From Cellvibrionaceae bacterium (GTDB taxonomy: Bacteria; Pseudomonadota; Gammaproteobacteria; Pseudomonadales; Cellvibrionaceae): DNA of 64,000 nucleotides. This document shows, piece by piece, positions 52,325 to 60,820 of the stretch. Position 1 is the first letter of the stretch; each line of letters begins with the position of its first letter. The stretch covers positions 62,001 to 126,000 of the forward strand of contig JANPZW010000008.1 in NCBI GenBank assembly GCA_024707385.1, given 5' to 3'. A program made the position numbers and the translations under genes. The notes under the pieces were generated by a model. The model saw only the letters and a program-made list of their open reading frames with translations, was not told where the DNA came from and ran no database searches.

Positions 52325-52855
52325 TCAGGTAAGCCGCGTTGAAATTTGCGCGATCTTGGCCGCAGCGGAGAGTGGACTGCCCAGATTGAAGCGCTCGAAA
52401 TAGTTATAAGAGAATTCAAGTGTTTCGGTAAGCAACTGGTTTTCCTGAGAGTTCATTGGTGAAACTTCCCAGCGCACAGGGTACGCATTAATAAAGAGCC
52501 AGGCTGTAGTCGGCATGCCGTCCGGGTTGAGCAACGTTACCAAAAGATTCTGCGGCACGATGGGGAGTGACAAGCTGGCCCCGATTGTGAGGCCGACCCA
52601 TTCGGCGATAAAGGAATCCTTGGTTACAACGCCTCGTTTGAGTACGAGATTGCTGTGCTTCGCCGCACGGGGTAGCCGATGCACAAACCGATTTTCGCCT
52701 CCCTCTGTAACTTCCTCCACATCAAACTGCGCCTCTATGCCACGCACTTCCTGAAAGCTGGCATCAATGCTGGTGAGCAGGGCGAGTGGCGTCATCGAGC
52801 CCAAAATCGACACGCTGAAATAGAATGCACCGGGTGGATAGTACTCGTCAGTCAT
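52325..52855 (-). CDS. eCIS tube protein (Hcp/gp19-like, Afp5 type)
   Basis: This is a 176-residue gp19/Hcp-fold protein, the longer of two tube proteins here. The signatures are FYFSVSILGS, SFQEVRGIEAQFDVEEV, LVLKRGVVTKDSF and AYPVRWEVSP. Such second tube proteins probably form the tube start at the baseplate. The 71-base gap after it precedes the DUF5908 gene. Confidence 0.9.
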   Translation of the reverse strand: MTDEYYPPGAFYFSVSILGSMTPLALLTSIDASFQEVRGIEAQFDVEEVTEGGENRFVHRLPRAAKHSNLVLKRGVVTKDSFIAEWVGLTIGASLSLPIVPQNLLVTLLNPDGMPTTAWLFINAYPVRWEVSPMNSQENQLLTETLEFSYNYFERFNLGSPLSAAAKIAQISTRLT

Positions 52856-52882
52856 GCCACTGCCCCTTGCTCACCAATTGCG

Positions 52883-53335
52883 TTAAGTTGCTTCAATTAC
52901 CAGCGTTTCGTAAGCAATTTCGATGGATTCGACAGCCACTTCATTGCCTTCCGATTTGAGATCTGTGCCGGTAATTTTTGTTGGCCAGGCATTGTTGAGG
53001 GTCCAGGTTGTTTTTGGATTTCCCTCTTCGTCGAGCAAACTGATAACGACCGTACGGCGTGCGATGGTATTCAGCTTGATTTCGTTGTACCAATCCCAGA
53101 AGTTGGAATCGTTGACAAAGATTCCCTTGCGCATGGTGACGTTGCCAACGCGGCCCAGTCCGGGCATTTTTATTGGATAAAACACCGGGCTGTTACCGTG
53201 TCGATATTCTATGGGTTGAGTCTCGCTCTCAAGCCCGTCGACTTCCTGAAAGCTTACCGCATCGTTATCGCCGAGAGTAACCGAGAAATAAAACTTGGGT
53301 AAGGGCCAAATGTTGTTTTGAGCTTCACCTGCCAT
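52883..53335 (-). CDS. eCIS inner tube protein (Hcp/gp19-like, Afp1 type)
   Basis: This 150-residue protein is the main inner tube subunit. It has FYFSVTLGDNDAVSFQEVDG, IEYRHGNSP, VTMRKGIFVNDSNFWDWY and NAWPTKITG, all typical of phage-tail-like tubes (gp19 family). It lies directly after the sheath gene (69-base gap), and the ATG at 53335 is preceded by a purine-rich GGCAGG. It would stack into the hollow tube that carries cargo. Confidence 0.93.
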   Translation of the reverse strand: MAGEAQNNIWPLPKFYFSVTLGDNDAVSFQEVDGLESETQPIEYRHGNSPVFYPIKMPGLGRVGNVTMRKGIFVNDSNFWDWYNEIKLNTIARRTVVISLLDEEGNPKTTWTLNNAWPTKITGTDLKSEGNEVAVESIEIAYETLVIEAT

Positions 53336-53404
53336 GATAAATACCTGCCTTTTTAATCAAAATAAGAATAGAAGTTAAATATTCACAAAAAGTAGAACTT
53401 TGAA

Positions 53405-55000
53405 TTAGCTCATGCCCTGCATCTGCTGTTTGAAAGTCAACTCAATAAACTCCGCAGGGCGAATCAATTGCACGGTTACCTGAACAATCATGTAACCATC
53501 CAGAATATTTTGCGGAGTCATGGTGCTACCCAGCCCGCATTGAACGGTGAACGCCTCGGAGGCTGTTGCGCCCATCAATCCTCCGCGAGACCAAAGGCTC
53601 TGCAAAAATGCCGACACCATTGAAGTGACTTTCACCCAGGTATTGCCGTCGTTGGCAGCAAATACGTAAGGAGCCATGGCATTTTTAATGGATTGTTCAA
53701 TGTAAATAATCGTGCGCCGGACTTGAATGTAACGCCAGTCGTTGCTATTGCCATCGAGTGTGCGCGCACCCCAGACAACGGTTCCACGTCCGGGAAATTC
53801 GCGTATTGCATCAATGGCTTTGCCGTTAACCGGAACATTCAGGTTGCCCTGTTGATCGGCGTTGAGTTTGTAAGATGGGCGATTGACTGAGCTCAAGGTG
53901 AGATTTGCAGGAGCATTCCAAACGCCTTTGTTGGCGTCAGTGTAGGTGTAGACTCCGGCCATCGCACCGCTGGAAGGCAGCAGATCATTTTTGCTGACGA
54001 TTACATTAAGAATATTGGTCAGTAGCGGCAGGGATGCTGTCAGATTCTGGTTCAGCGTGGTAACGTCGGGCTCTGCTGTGGTGGTCTTGATTTTATCGAT
54101 ATCCGCCTGTACAGCTTTGTATCGGGACGTATCCTTGCCATAGAGATTTTCATTTTCCCATGTTAAGACCTCGGTTAATGTGGCTTCAGGATTACCGATA
54201 TTCATGTAGTTAAAGTCGCTAAGCGGAACCACGGTAGTTTCCAGAAACGGAAAATAACTCATGCCGTAGCTTAGCGACTTGTCGCCGACATCGAGATGGA
54301 AGCGTTCAACAATCTGATCCAGATTTTCCTTTTTGGTGTATTGGCTGCCGTAGACGTCAAGAATTGCCACCCGGTCTTGTAAAGTTCCGCATTGCTCCAG
54401 CATTGCGCGAGTGACAGTTTGATATTTTGATGACTCCCACGGCTTGTCTGCAGTTCCATTGTTAGCTAGCAGTATGGCTTCCGGCACGACCAGCATGGTG
54501 GGGCCCACCTGCTCGCCAACGGCGGCGAGACCTGCCAACAGCTTATCCGCATCAATCGTAATGCCGGTGGGTGTGTTTCCATTATCAGTATAATTGCCGA
54601 CGGAAACCACATAACATGTTCCACCGCCATTGGCATAAAACAAACGCATGCTGTTATACAAATTGAATTGAGATGAGCCGGTCTGGGTGAGAAGGTAATA
54701 CTTCGTCTTTTTGTCGTTGGGGTCGTAAACTTTGAAGTCATAATCACCCTTTTGTACAGCTGCGTCCTCTGCCTCCTTAATATCATAGATCGGCTTAAAG
54801 CCTACGCCGAAAATCGATATAAAATCAGCCATAGAACCTATTTTAATCGGCTGGTTGTACACCGGCTTGCCACTGATATCAGCTTTCTCGGTGTAACCGA
54901 TGAAAGCCGGAATAGCAGTTTCAACACCGACCACTGATGGTGGAAACGCGTTGAGTTCTGTCACATAGACGCCAGGGGTTTTTCTATCTAAATATGCCAT
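53405..55000 (-). CDS. Contractile tail sheath protein (Afp2-4 like)
   Basis: This 531-residue protein is the contractile sheath subunit. The N-terminus has the diagnostic KTPGVYVTELNAFPPSVVGV and AFIGYTEKAD. The C-terminus has RRTIIYIEQSIKNAM, TVQCG and LIRPAEFIELTFKQQ, matching phage-tail sheath family ends. There is only one sheath gene, whereas Afp/PVC systems have three. AAGGA lies eight bases before the ATG. No break was found. Confidence 0.95.
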   Translation of the reverse strand: MAYLDRKTPGVYVTELNAFPPSVVGVETAIPAFIGYTEKADISGKPVYNQPIKIGSMADFISIFGVGFKPIYDIKEAEDAAVQKGDYDFKVYDPNDKKTKYYLLTQTGSSQFNLYNSMRLFYANGGGTCYVVSVGNYTDNGNTPTGITIDADKLLAGLAAVGEQVGPTMLVVPEAILLANNGTADKPWESSKYQTVTRAMLEQCGTLQDRVAILDVYGSQYTKKENLDQIVERFHLDVGDKSLSYGMSYFPFLETTVVPLSDFNYMNIGNPEATLTEVLTWENENLYGKDTSRYKAVQADIDKIKTTTAEPDVTTLNQNLTASLPLLTNILNVIVSKNDLLPSSGAMAGVYTYTDANKGVWNAPANLTLSSVNRPSYKLNADQQGNLNVPVNGKAIDAIREFPGRGTVVWGARTLDGNSNDWRYIQVRRTIIYIEQSIKNAMAPYVFAANDGNTWVKVTSMVSAFLQSLWSRGGLMGATASEAFTVQCGLGSTMTPQNILDGYMIVQVTVQLIRPAEFIELTFKQQMQGMS

Positions 55001-55048
55001 TTTTTTATCCTTAGTTACTTGTAGAAGTTGAAGTGATGGGTACGGCTT

Positions 55049-56332
55049 TTAAATATATACATAAACCTCCGAATACTTTTTATTCTCTAATGCACCAGGA
55101 TTGCTCGGAGTGAGGAAATTAGGTAGGGATGCGTTCAGTATCTGATTGCAGCTGGCTAACGGAAGTGGATCGGCAACCATTCTATTTGTGCAATCACAAA
55201 GTGAATCACAGCGACAATTAAGCCGGTCTACAAGTTTGAAGCGAAGTGGTGAGCGTTCCTGCATCGGAATAGCTTTGTCGGATAAAAAGCTCCACGCGAT
55301 TTGTCCTGTGGGAATGCTCCCCTTGACGGGGCCATAAAAAGTTACCGCACTACCACCGTCGGGTTTGATACGCATGTTTTCGACGGGCTGCAAGGAAGAA
55401 ATAACCCAGTACATCCAGTGAACGTCTCGTGCCTTGAATTTCAAGTTGTAAAGCACCGATCTGATGAAGCCTTTCGGGGATTCAAGGTCAACTGGATAAA
55501 TGCCTGAGTCATTCTGTGTCGGCTGGCTGAATAGCAAATCGATAAAGCACAATGGAGTTGGACATGCTGTGGTATAGATGACTGGTTTTTGAAAAACAAC
55601 ATCGGATTCTGAAAGCCAATTGATCGTGTATCGTCCTTCTGGAACCGTCGTAAAATCTAGATACGCAATCTCCACTGAGGGCTGTTTTTCGGAAATGAGA
55701 ACAGTTTCGCCAGATATGCTGGTGGCTGTTATTGTCGTTATTCTTGGGGGTTCAAGCGGGTTTTCAATCGGTGCCATAGAGTAGGGAACTGCATATTTCG
55801 AAGGAATCACCTCAATAAAATTGCTATATCTTGATGATACATAGGTGTTCTCGTTCAATATGATTTCATTATCCTCAAGATGCGCTTTTCTATTTGACAG
55901 ATATATATTTCGCGCGCTCAGATCCATGTTGAACGGCATGTCGGTAAAGTTAACAAAAAGAGGGTTATCCAGGGCTGCTATAAAAGATAATTTTGACCAG
56001 TGTTCAAGTTGGCCCTCTGTGGTTGTGATGCTGTGCTTTCTAAGATATTGAATAAGTTTCTCTTCCATGTGTTCGTTATATAGGATGGAAAATCCTGCGT
56101 CGCGTTCTCTGAATAGCAAGCCTAGGCTCTGCATAAACGATTGGGTGGCTTCTGTAGGATAAATGCGAAGATCTGTGCACCGTTCATCACTCTCGTTATA
56201 GAATGTGTTGAAGACATCCACCTGCATCAGCGTTTTATATTGATATTTTCTCGGCTGGTTTTGGTTTTGAGCTCCTCGCCTGTCTGAGTGTACCTGGTGT
56301 TCAAAGACGCGGCTGGTGAGATTCGGCAGCAT
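55049..56332 (-). CDS. Conserved-position eCIS protein of unknown function, cysteine-rich C-terminus
   Basis: This 427-residue protein matches no family that I can name. It lies between the DUF4255 cap-type gene (three bases away) and the sheath gene. The N-terminal region has a tyrosine-rich helical start (YQYKTLMQVDVFNTFYN). A Cys-rich motif (NCRCDSLCDC) lies near residue 385, and Cys residues also occur at FIDLL-flanking TACPTPLC. It has no signal peptide or membrane helix. The place in the operon suggests a structural or assembly component, possibly a cap or baseplate extension. That is inference. Confidence 0.7.
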   Translation of the reverse strand: MLPNLTSRVFEHQVHSDRRGAQNQNQPRKYQYKTLMQVDVFNTFYNESDERCTDLRIYPTEATQSFMQSLGLLFRERDAGFSILYNEHMEEKLIQYLRKHSITTTEGQLEHWSKLSFIAALDNPLFVNFTDMPFNMDLSARNIYLSNRKAHLEDNEIILNENTYVSSRYSNFIEVIPSKYAVPYSMAPIENPLEPPRITTITATSISGETVLISEKQPSVEIAYLDFTTVPEGRYTINWLSESDVVFQKPVIYTTACPTPLCFIDLLFSQPTQNDSGIYPVDLESPKGFIRSVLYNLKFKARDVHWMYWVISSLQPVENMRIKPDGGSAVTFYGPVKGSIPTGQIAWSFLSDKAIPMQERSPLRFKLVDRLNCRCDSLCDCTNRMVADPLPLASCNQILNASLPNFLTPSNPGALENKKYSEVYVYI

Positions 56333-56335
56333 AAT

Positions 56336-56971
56336 TTAGCCTTCTTGCTCTTCTTGCGGCGGTATTTCCGGGTTTTCTACGCCTAGAGGTTCTGGTTCGC
56401 CATGACTTTGCAGACCCTTCACTGCCGGAGTTTGCCCAGTGATCGATTGTCCGATGAATGGCAGCATTCTGACTTTGTAAAGCGCAGAGGGCAGATACTT
56501 GGCGCCTGCCAGCCCCATCAAATAATTGTGCTCTGCCATATCCATGTTCACCATTTCAAATGTCAGCTTGTCAACAGATGGGTCGAGGCCCGGCAATCTA
56601 TTTTGGGTAAATATCGGATTCTGCTGAAAAAATGAAATAGTTGCGGAAATCATGGCTAATCCGTTTCTGTAGTTTGCATCCGAATAGTTAGCGTAAAAAA
56701 GAACATAGAGGTTAAGATAAACAGGCGGCGTGACGGAGACATACTTATTTCCTTGAACCAACTTGTCTTTTGAGAAGGTGCTAATTGTTGTTTCTGTTTG
56801 CATGTTGGCCAAGAAAATGACCAATTTATCCTTTGCTTCTTCATACACACTGCCGTCTTGCCTGACAATATTCGAGATAATGACGCGCTCATCGCTATCG
56901 AGATAAAGATTGTTGAAATATTGGTTGAGCTGGTTCCTGATCAGCTCAAGCGTCATTCCTATAAGATCCAT
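56336..56971 (-). CDS. DUF4255 tube cap/terminator protein (Afp16-like)
   Basis: This 211-residue protein is the first gene of the eCIS operon. The DUF4255 signature runs from LELIRNQLNQYFNNLY to YLNLYVLFYANYSDANY and ISFFQQNPIF. In Afp/PVC this protein closes the distal end of the tube and sheath. A Pro/Glu-rich tail follows residue 180 (EPEPLGVENPEIPPQEEQEG). The ATG 56971 has only a weak ribosome-binding site; an internal ATG at residue 6 is possible. Confidence 0.88.
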   Translation of the reverse strand: MDLIGMTLELIRNQLNQYFNNLYLDSDERVIISNIVRQDGSVYEEAKDKLVIFLANMQTETTISTFSKDKLVQGNKYVSVTPPVYLNLYVLFYANYSDANYRNGLAMISATISFFQQNPIFTQNRLPGLDPSVDKLTFEMVNMDMAEHNYLMGLAGAKYLPSALYKVRMLPFIGQSITGQTPAVKGLQSHGEPEPLGVENPEIPPQEEQEG

Positions 56972-57357
56972 TTACCTATTCTCGTATGCCAGGATTGTTG
57001 CCTTTGATGTTGCTTCCAGTGATGTCCGATTCCCTATCAAAGGTGCGTTATTTTTGTTAGCGAACTAAATTTTATGTCCATGTATCGCTTCGTGCCGTAT
57101 CACTTTGGTATCAGATTCGTCGAGAATGGCATGAATTGCGACGCAGGGATGACAGAAGCGACATTCGAGACGCTAGTAGTCCGCGCCTAGAGCTAGGTAA
57201 CAATTACGTTAAGCAGAACAATTCTTTGCCACTTAGATAGGCTTCAGTCACGCGGAACCTTATTTAATAACAGGCAATCAAGTTTGTTTGTTGGTGCTCA
57301 CTGCGGTCGATGATTAAACTCAGCTTAAGCGTGCTTTGTATTCCCGCTATTTGCTGA
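56972..57357. other. Intergenic region upstream of the eCIS operon
   Basis: These 386 bases carry no credible gene. They should contain the eCIS promoter, but no convincing -35/-10 pair was found. A short palindrome (CCTAG-AG-CTAGG, 57186-57197) about 215 bases before the operon start could be an operator. The region follows the XRE/STAND regulator's stop, so read-through from that gene is also possible. Confidence 0.45.
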
Positions 57358-59284
57358 TTAGATGTGACACGAATTCAAATTTTCATTGGTCAGATTGCGT
57401 TTGGTTATCCAATGCTGAATAGCATGCTCTATTTGTATGAGCTCCGCTGGTGTAATGCTGTCTTTAATGGCATCTCGAATAGCGGGATGTTGGAATGTGT
57501 AGGCATCCGACTGATGTTTGAGAAGACCGGCATACACCAATTTTTGCGGCGTTTGAATTGCATTCGCGTTGCGAAGCAGGGGTAGTGCGATGCCCCGCCA
57601 TTGCTCTAATGAAAAAGGGTGTTCATAAGCGGCAGCAATCTTCAGCGCCATTACGTCGCTGGTGTTGAGATGGTTCATTTGAACAGCCGTAGCGATATTG
57701 ATCGCCGTTTTAATATCCTGTGTGCGCTCCTCGGTGCGCAACATCTGCAAAAGATACCCAGGGTGGCCGCAGGCGCGGTAAATACACTCATGGATATCAC
57801 CAGGGGTGTTTTGCGCTACCGTATTTGCAATCGTCATAGACTGTGGTTGCGTCAGTCCCGTTAATTCAATTGTACAGGCATGTTCCAGCCAGGCAGGGCG
57901 ATGCGAATATTTGCCAATTTTTCGCCCGGTGAGGCCCAGTAGCAGCGGTTTACTTTGCGCCAGCTGTGCCAACTGTTTTATTGCCTCTGCGAAATCAGTA
58001 TTTGCCAAATGCATGTCTTCGATGATCAACATCAGTTGACCGTTGCGTGTGCGAATGTCTATCAGTACTGCCAGGACATCGTGGATTGCGGCTATCTTAT
58101 GTTCGGGTTTCATCGTATTTAATACGCGGCTTTCCGTATCATTCAGGGCAACACCGGCCAGGAAAAGCATACATATCTGCTGTGTGTAGCAGCTGGTTGA
58201 TACGCTGATCCTGCTTCTGGCCACAGCATCGCTGGCTTGCGCAGGTAGACTCAACAGTTGTCTCGTGAGATGGTGCAGGGCGGGCTGCCTGGCCACGGAA
58301 AGACGGCCCAGATCAAGCAACATCACATTGTTCGATTCACCTTTTATATGCTCAACAAAGCGGTGAATCAGTGCGCTTTTGCCAATGCCTTCCATTCCTT
58401 CAATGTACACTGTCATGCCTTCCCGCGATTGGGCGACAGCGCGATAACAACTGTTCAGCTGCAATAGCTCCCACTTCCTGCCAACAAATTGTGTATAGGG
58501 CTGAAATACGGAGAGAGTTCTCCATCCATCTGCTGCAACCGACGGCGGATTCATGGAATCCAATGGGACGCAGGCTAATGATGGCGCGATGCGGGGGCAG
58601 GTGGATACGGTTTCCCAGGCGGTCAATGCAAGAATTTGCCGCATGGTTTTGATTATCGGATGCGATAATGCATGTTCATCTGGAACGACGACAGAGTTTT
58701 GGATTGAACTATGTGGGCTATAGATCAGGCACGCGCAGAGTCGTACACGCTTCTGGAACTGTGTTATCAGTAGTCTTGATAAATGCTTGAAGTAGCAAAA
58801 AATATCAATATCACGGAGTTCCTGAGAAATATACACGATGATGTGCGGAGTAACGACTGTGAACGGAATATTCAGATGGTGCAGATAGCTTTTTAGTTCG
58901 TTCTCTACAGCTGGTTTTGTGTCGATTAGCAATGCAATGCTGTAGCGACTTCCGGCTGCTGGATGCGGGCTGGTGTGATTGACTTCATTGTCGGGCCTAT
59001 AGGGTTCGGGAAGACCCTTTGAGCCTTGTGTTGGTTCAGCTCTAACTCCTGAGTCCGAGATGATATCCTCTATGTCGATATTAAAATATCGCGCTAGCCC
59101 CAAAGCCGTTCTGTAGAGAACTTTTTTGCCCTGATTCTGCTCGTTTGATGGATGAAATGGATATTGAAAGTCGACTAATTTTGCATTCTTGCGCGAGGTC
59201 ATCTTGCGTTAAACCTCTTGCTCTTCGAAGTTTTTTTAGACAAGCAACATTCAGGAGAATTCGACCATTGTTCTTATTGTGCAT
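57358..59284 (-). CDS. XRE-family HTH regulator fused to a STAND/AAA ATPase (frameshifted as sequenced)
   Basis: The N-terminal frame carries an XRE helix-turn-helix (LRRARGLTQDDLAQECKIS, then IKRAESGQK). At the T6 run 59122-59127 one base too many shifts the frame; removing it continues VLYRTALGLARYFNIDIEDI, which completes the HTH domain. The rest is an ATPase: FVGRKWELLQL, Walker A (EGMEGIGKSAL), Walker B (LMLIIEDMH) and helical repeats to the end. Corrected length is 641 residues. The architecture resembles STAND-type signal-gated regulators. Being encoded upstream on the same strand, it is the best candidate regulator of the eCIS. The ligand is unknown. Confidence 0.82.
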
Positions 59285-59369
59285 GTAATCGTCTACTATT
59301 TATTATTATTGCTTTTCGTGAAAGCAAAGAGTTGTGAAAGCTAAGGGTCTTTAGAAGGCATTTTCAAAT

Positions 59370-60038
59370 TTATAGCACTCGCACGTACCAGTGCGCCAGA
59401 ATTAAGGATGCAAGATTGCCACCTGGATATTCCACTCTGCCGGCAGTGCGAATGTTTTCGGGAGATGGCCAAGGGTCGCGTACAATTAACGACTGGATGA
59501 TAGGGCCATTAGGAGTTGAAATATAACTTGCTGCCGTGATGACAACGGCATGGCCGGAGTTGGGACCAGATTTATAACCGATGATAACCGGGCGGCCGTG
59601 GCTCAATTCTTCTAGCAGAATTGTTGGAGCCGGAGCTCCGGAATAGAGTGAAGCCATTACGCTGTAGTGGCGCCCATAGTTGTCCATATTCCAATTATTC
59701 AGGTTCGCGGTAATATTCTGAAGGTTGCCTGCCCAGTTTGGCAGATTGCCATACGGGTCTGTGCCGTATGTTCTGGCTACTATCTGTTCTTGCGAAATGC
59801 TCACGCCGTAATAATTCAAAATCATCTGAATCGCAGCTGCCCAGCACCACTGTGAGTTTTTTTGCGCGGCGGCAAAATAATTCATATGCTCGGATGGTAG
59901 GCCGACATACAAGGGTTGTTGAAAGTTTTGCGGTGGCTGATAAATGGGTTGTGAAGCTTGGGGAGATTGTGTTGCACAGGAGGAGGAGACAAGTGCAGCA
60001 ATTATTGGAAATATAATGGCAGTGGCGACACTTTTCAT
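59370..60038 (-). CDS. Exported papain-like cysteine protease
   Basis: This protein has about 222 residues. The N-terminus is a signal peptide with a lipoprotein-like Cys (VSSSCATQ). The catalytic Cys lies in QWCWAA (near residue 65), the His in NSGHAVVI (near 165) and a third residue in VRDPWP, the layout of the papain-like/C39-type peptidase family. The ATG at 60038 is preceded by AAGGA. It lies just upstream of the XRE/STAND regulator on the same strand (85-base gap), so it may belong to the eCIS neighbourhood or simply adjoin it. The substrate is unknown; bacteriocin-maturation-type proteases share the fold, but no ABC transporter is fused. Confidence 0.8.
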   Translation of the reverse strand: MKSVATAIIFPIIAALVSSSCATQSPQASQPIYQPPQNFQQPLYVGLPSEHMNYFAAAQKNSQWCWAAAIQMILNYYGVSISQEQIVARTYGTDPYGNLPNWAGNLQNITANLNNWNMDNYGRHYSVMASLYSGAPAPTILLEELSHGRPVIIGYKSGPNSGHAVVITAASYISTPNGPIIQSLIVRDPWPSPENIRTAGRVEYPGGNLASLILAHWYVRVL

Positions 60039-60820
60039 ATTCAATCCTTCTTGGTGGCCAAGGAATATTACTTATTGGACTTTCTGTCCATTTTCATCGG
60101 AGGTGTTATGCGTCGCGGCTAGATTCTCAAGAGTTAGATAAATGATAGATTCACACCGCGCATATGCAAGCCTAATGCTGGCATTTTTTTGCCGGATCTG
60201 GACGTCATAAATGTCGGCATAAAATCAGGTGGTAGAAGCGTAAATTCTGGGTTTTTTGAGTTGTGTGGTGGCGCCTATTGGCTCTTTGTTGTTTTTTGTG
60301 CCACTAGAGTTACACAAACAAAGACTAAGTTGGATAAAAGAAAGTTTTATTGCTTGATTGCGGTTACTGTCTTTTGCTCTCGGCAGATAAGCCGCTCGTC
60401 TAAAATTTTGCGTTTATTTCCTCGCCTGTTCAGGCAGCGCGAAAAATTTGAGCTGCCCGCTTGAGCGAGGTGATGGGTGATAGGTATATCCAACCTAGAG
60501 CTCTATCGCCACTGCCCCGCGCTCGATTTATTTTTCGCGGATATAAACCGTCTTGCCAATAAGATTTTATATGGAAGATAAGGAAATATTTCATGGACAG
60601 GCTGACTTCCTCAGATTAATTCTACCCGCTTTCTAAATACTTCTTATTGCGGCAGGTGGCTTCCATTCTAAAGCTAGACCTCAAGAGAGGTCCTAGCGAG
60701 AGCTTCAGCACAACCAGATCCTCCCGGATTCCATGCGTCTCGCACCAGTGATTTTGGACCGTTTGGGACTATCGCTTTGTTGATCCTCAACAATAAGGTA
60801 ACTTACGCCCTTTGGCGGCT
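60039..60820. other. Intergenic region between protease and dbpA
   Basis: These 782 bases have no gene I can support. One open frame of 91 codons (60189-60464) lacks any family similarity, and its composition is unlike a coding sequence. A 10-bp hairpin with a bulge lies at 60673-60697. The region is divergent between the protease and dbpA, so promoters for both should be here. Confidence 0.5.
60673..60697. repeat. Hairpin in the dbpA leader region
   Basis: GCTAGACCTC at 60673-60682 pairs with GAGGTCCTAGC at 60687-60697 around an AAGA loop, with one bulged C. It begins about 150 bases before dbpA. No T-run follows, so it is not an intrinsic terminator; a leader structure is possible. Confidence 0.6.

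Noticed and set aside
34684..56971. Prophage or type VI secretion cluster
   Set aside because: No head, portal, terminase, lysis or T6SS membrane-complex genes were seen; DUF4255, DUF5908, LysM adaptor and CIS tape measure fit an eCIS instead.
59081..59284. A separate small HTH gene
   Set aside because: The sequence stops mid-domain; removing one base of the T6 run joins it to the ATPase frame, so it is the start of one protein.
60189..60464. 91-codon open frame on the plus strand
   Set aside because: It has no ribosome-binding site, no recognisable family and a composition unlike a coding sequence.
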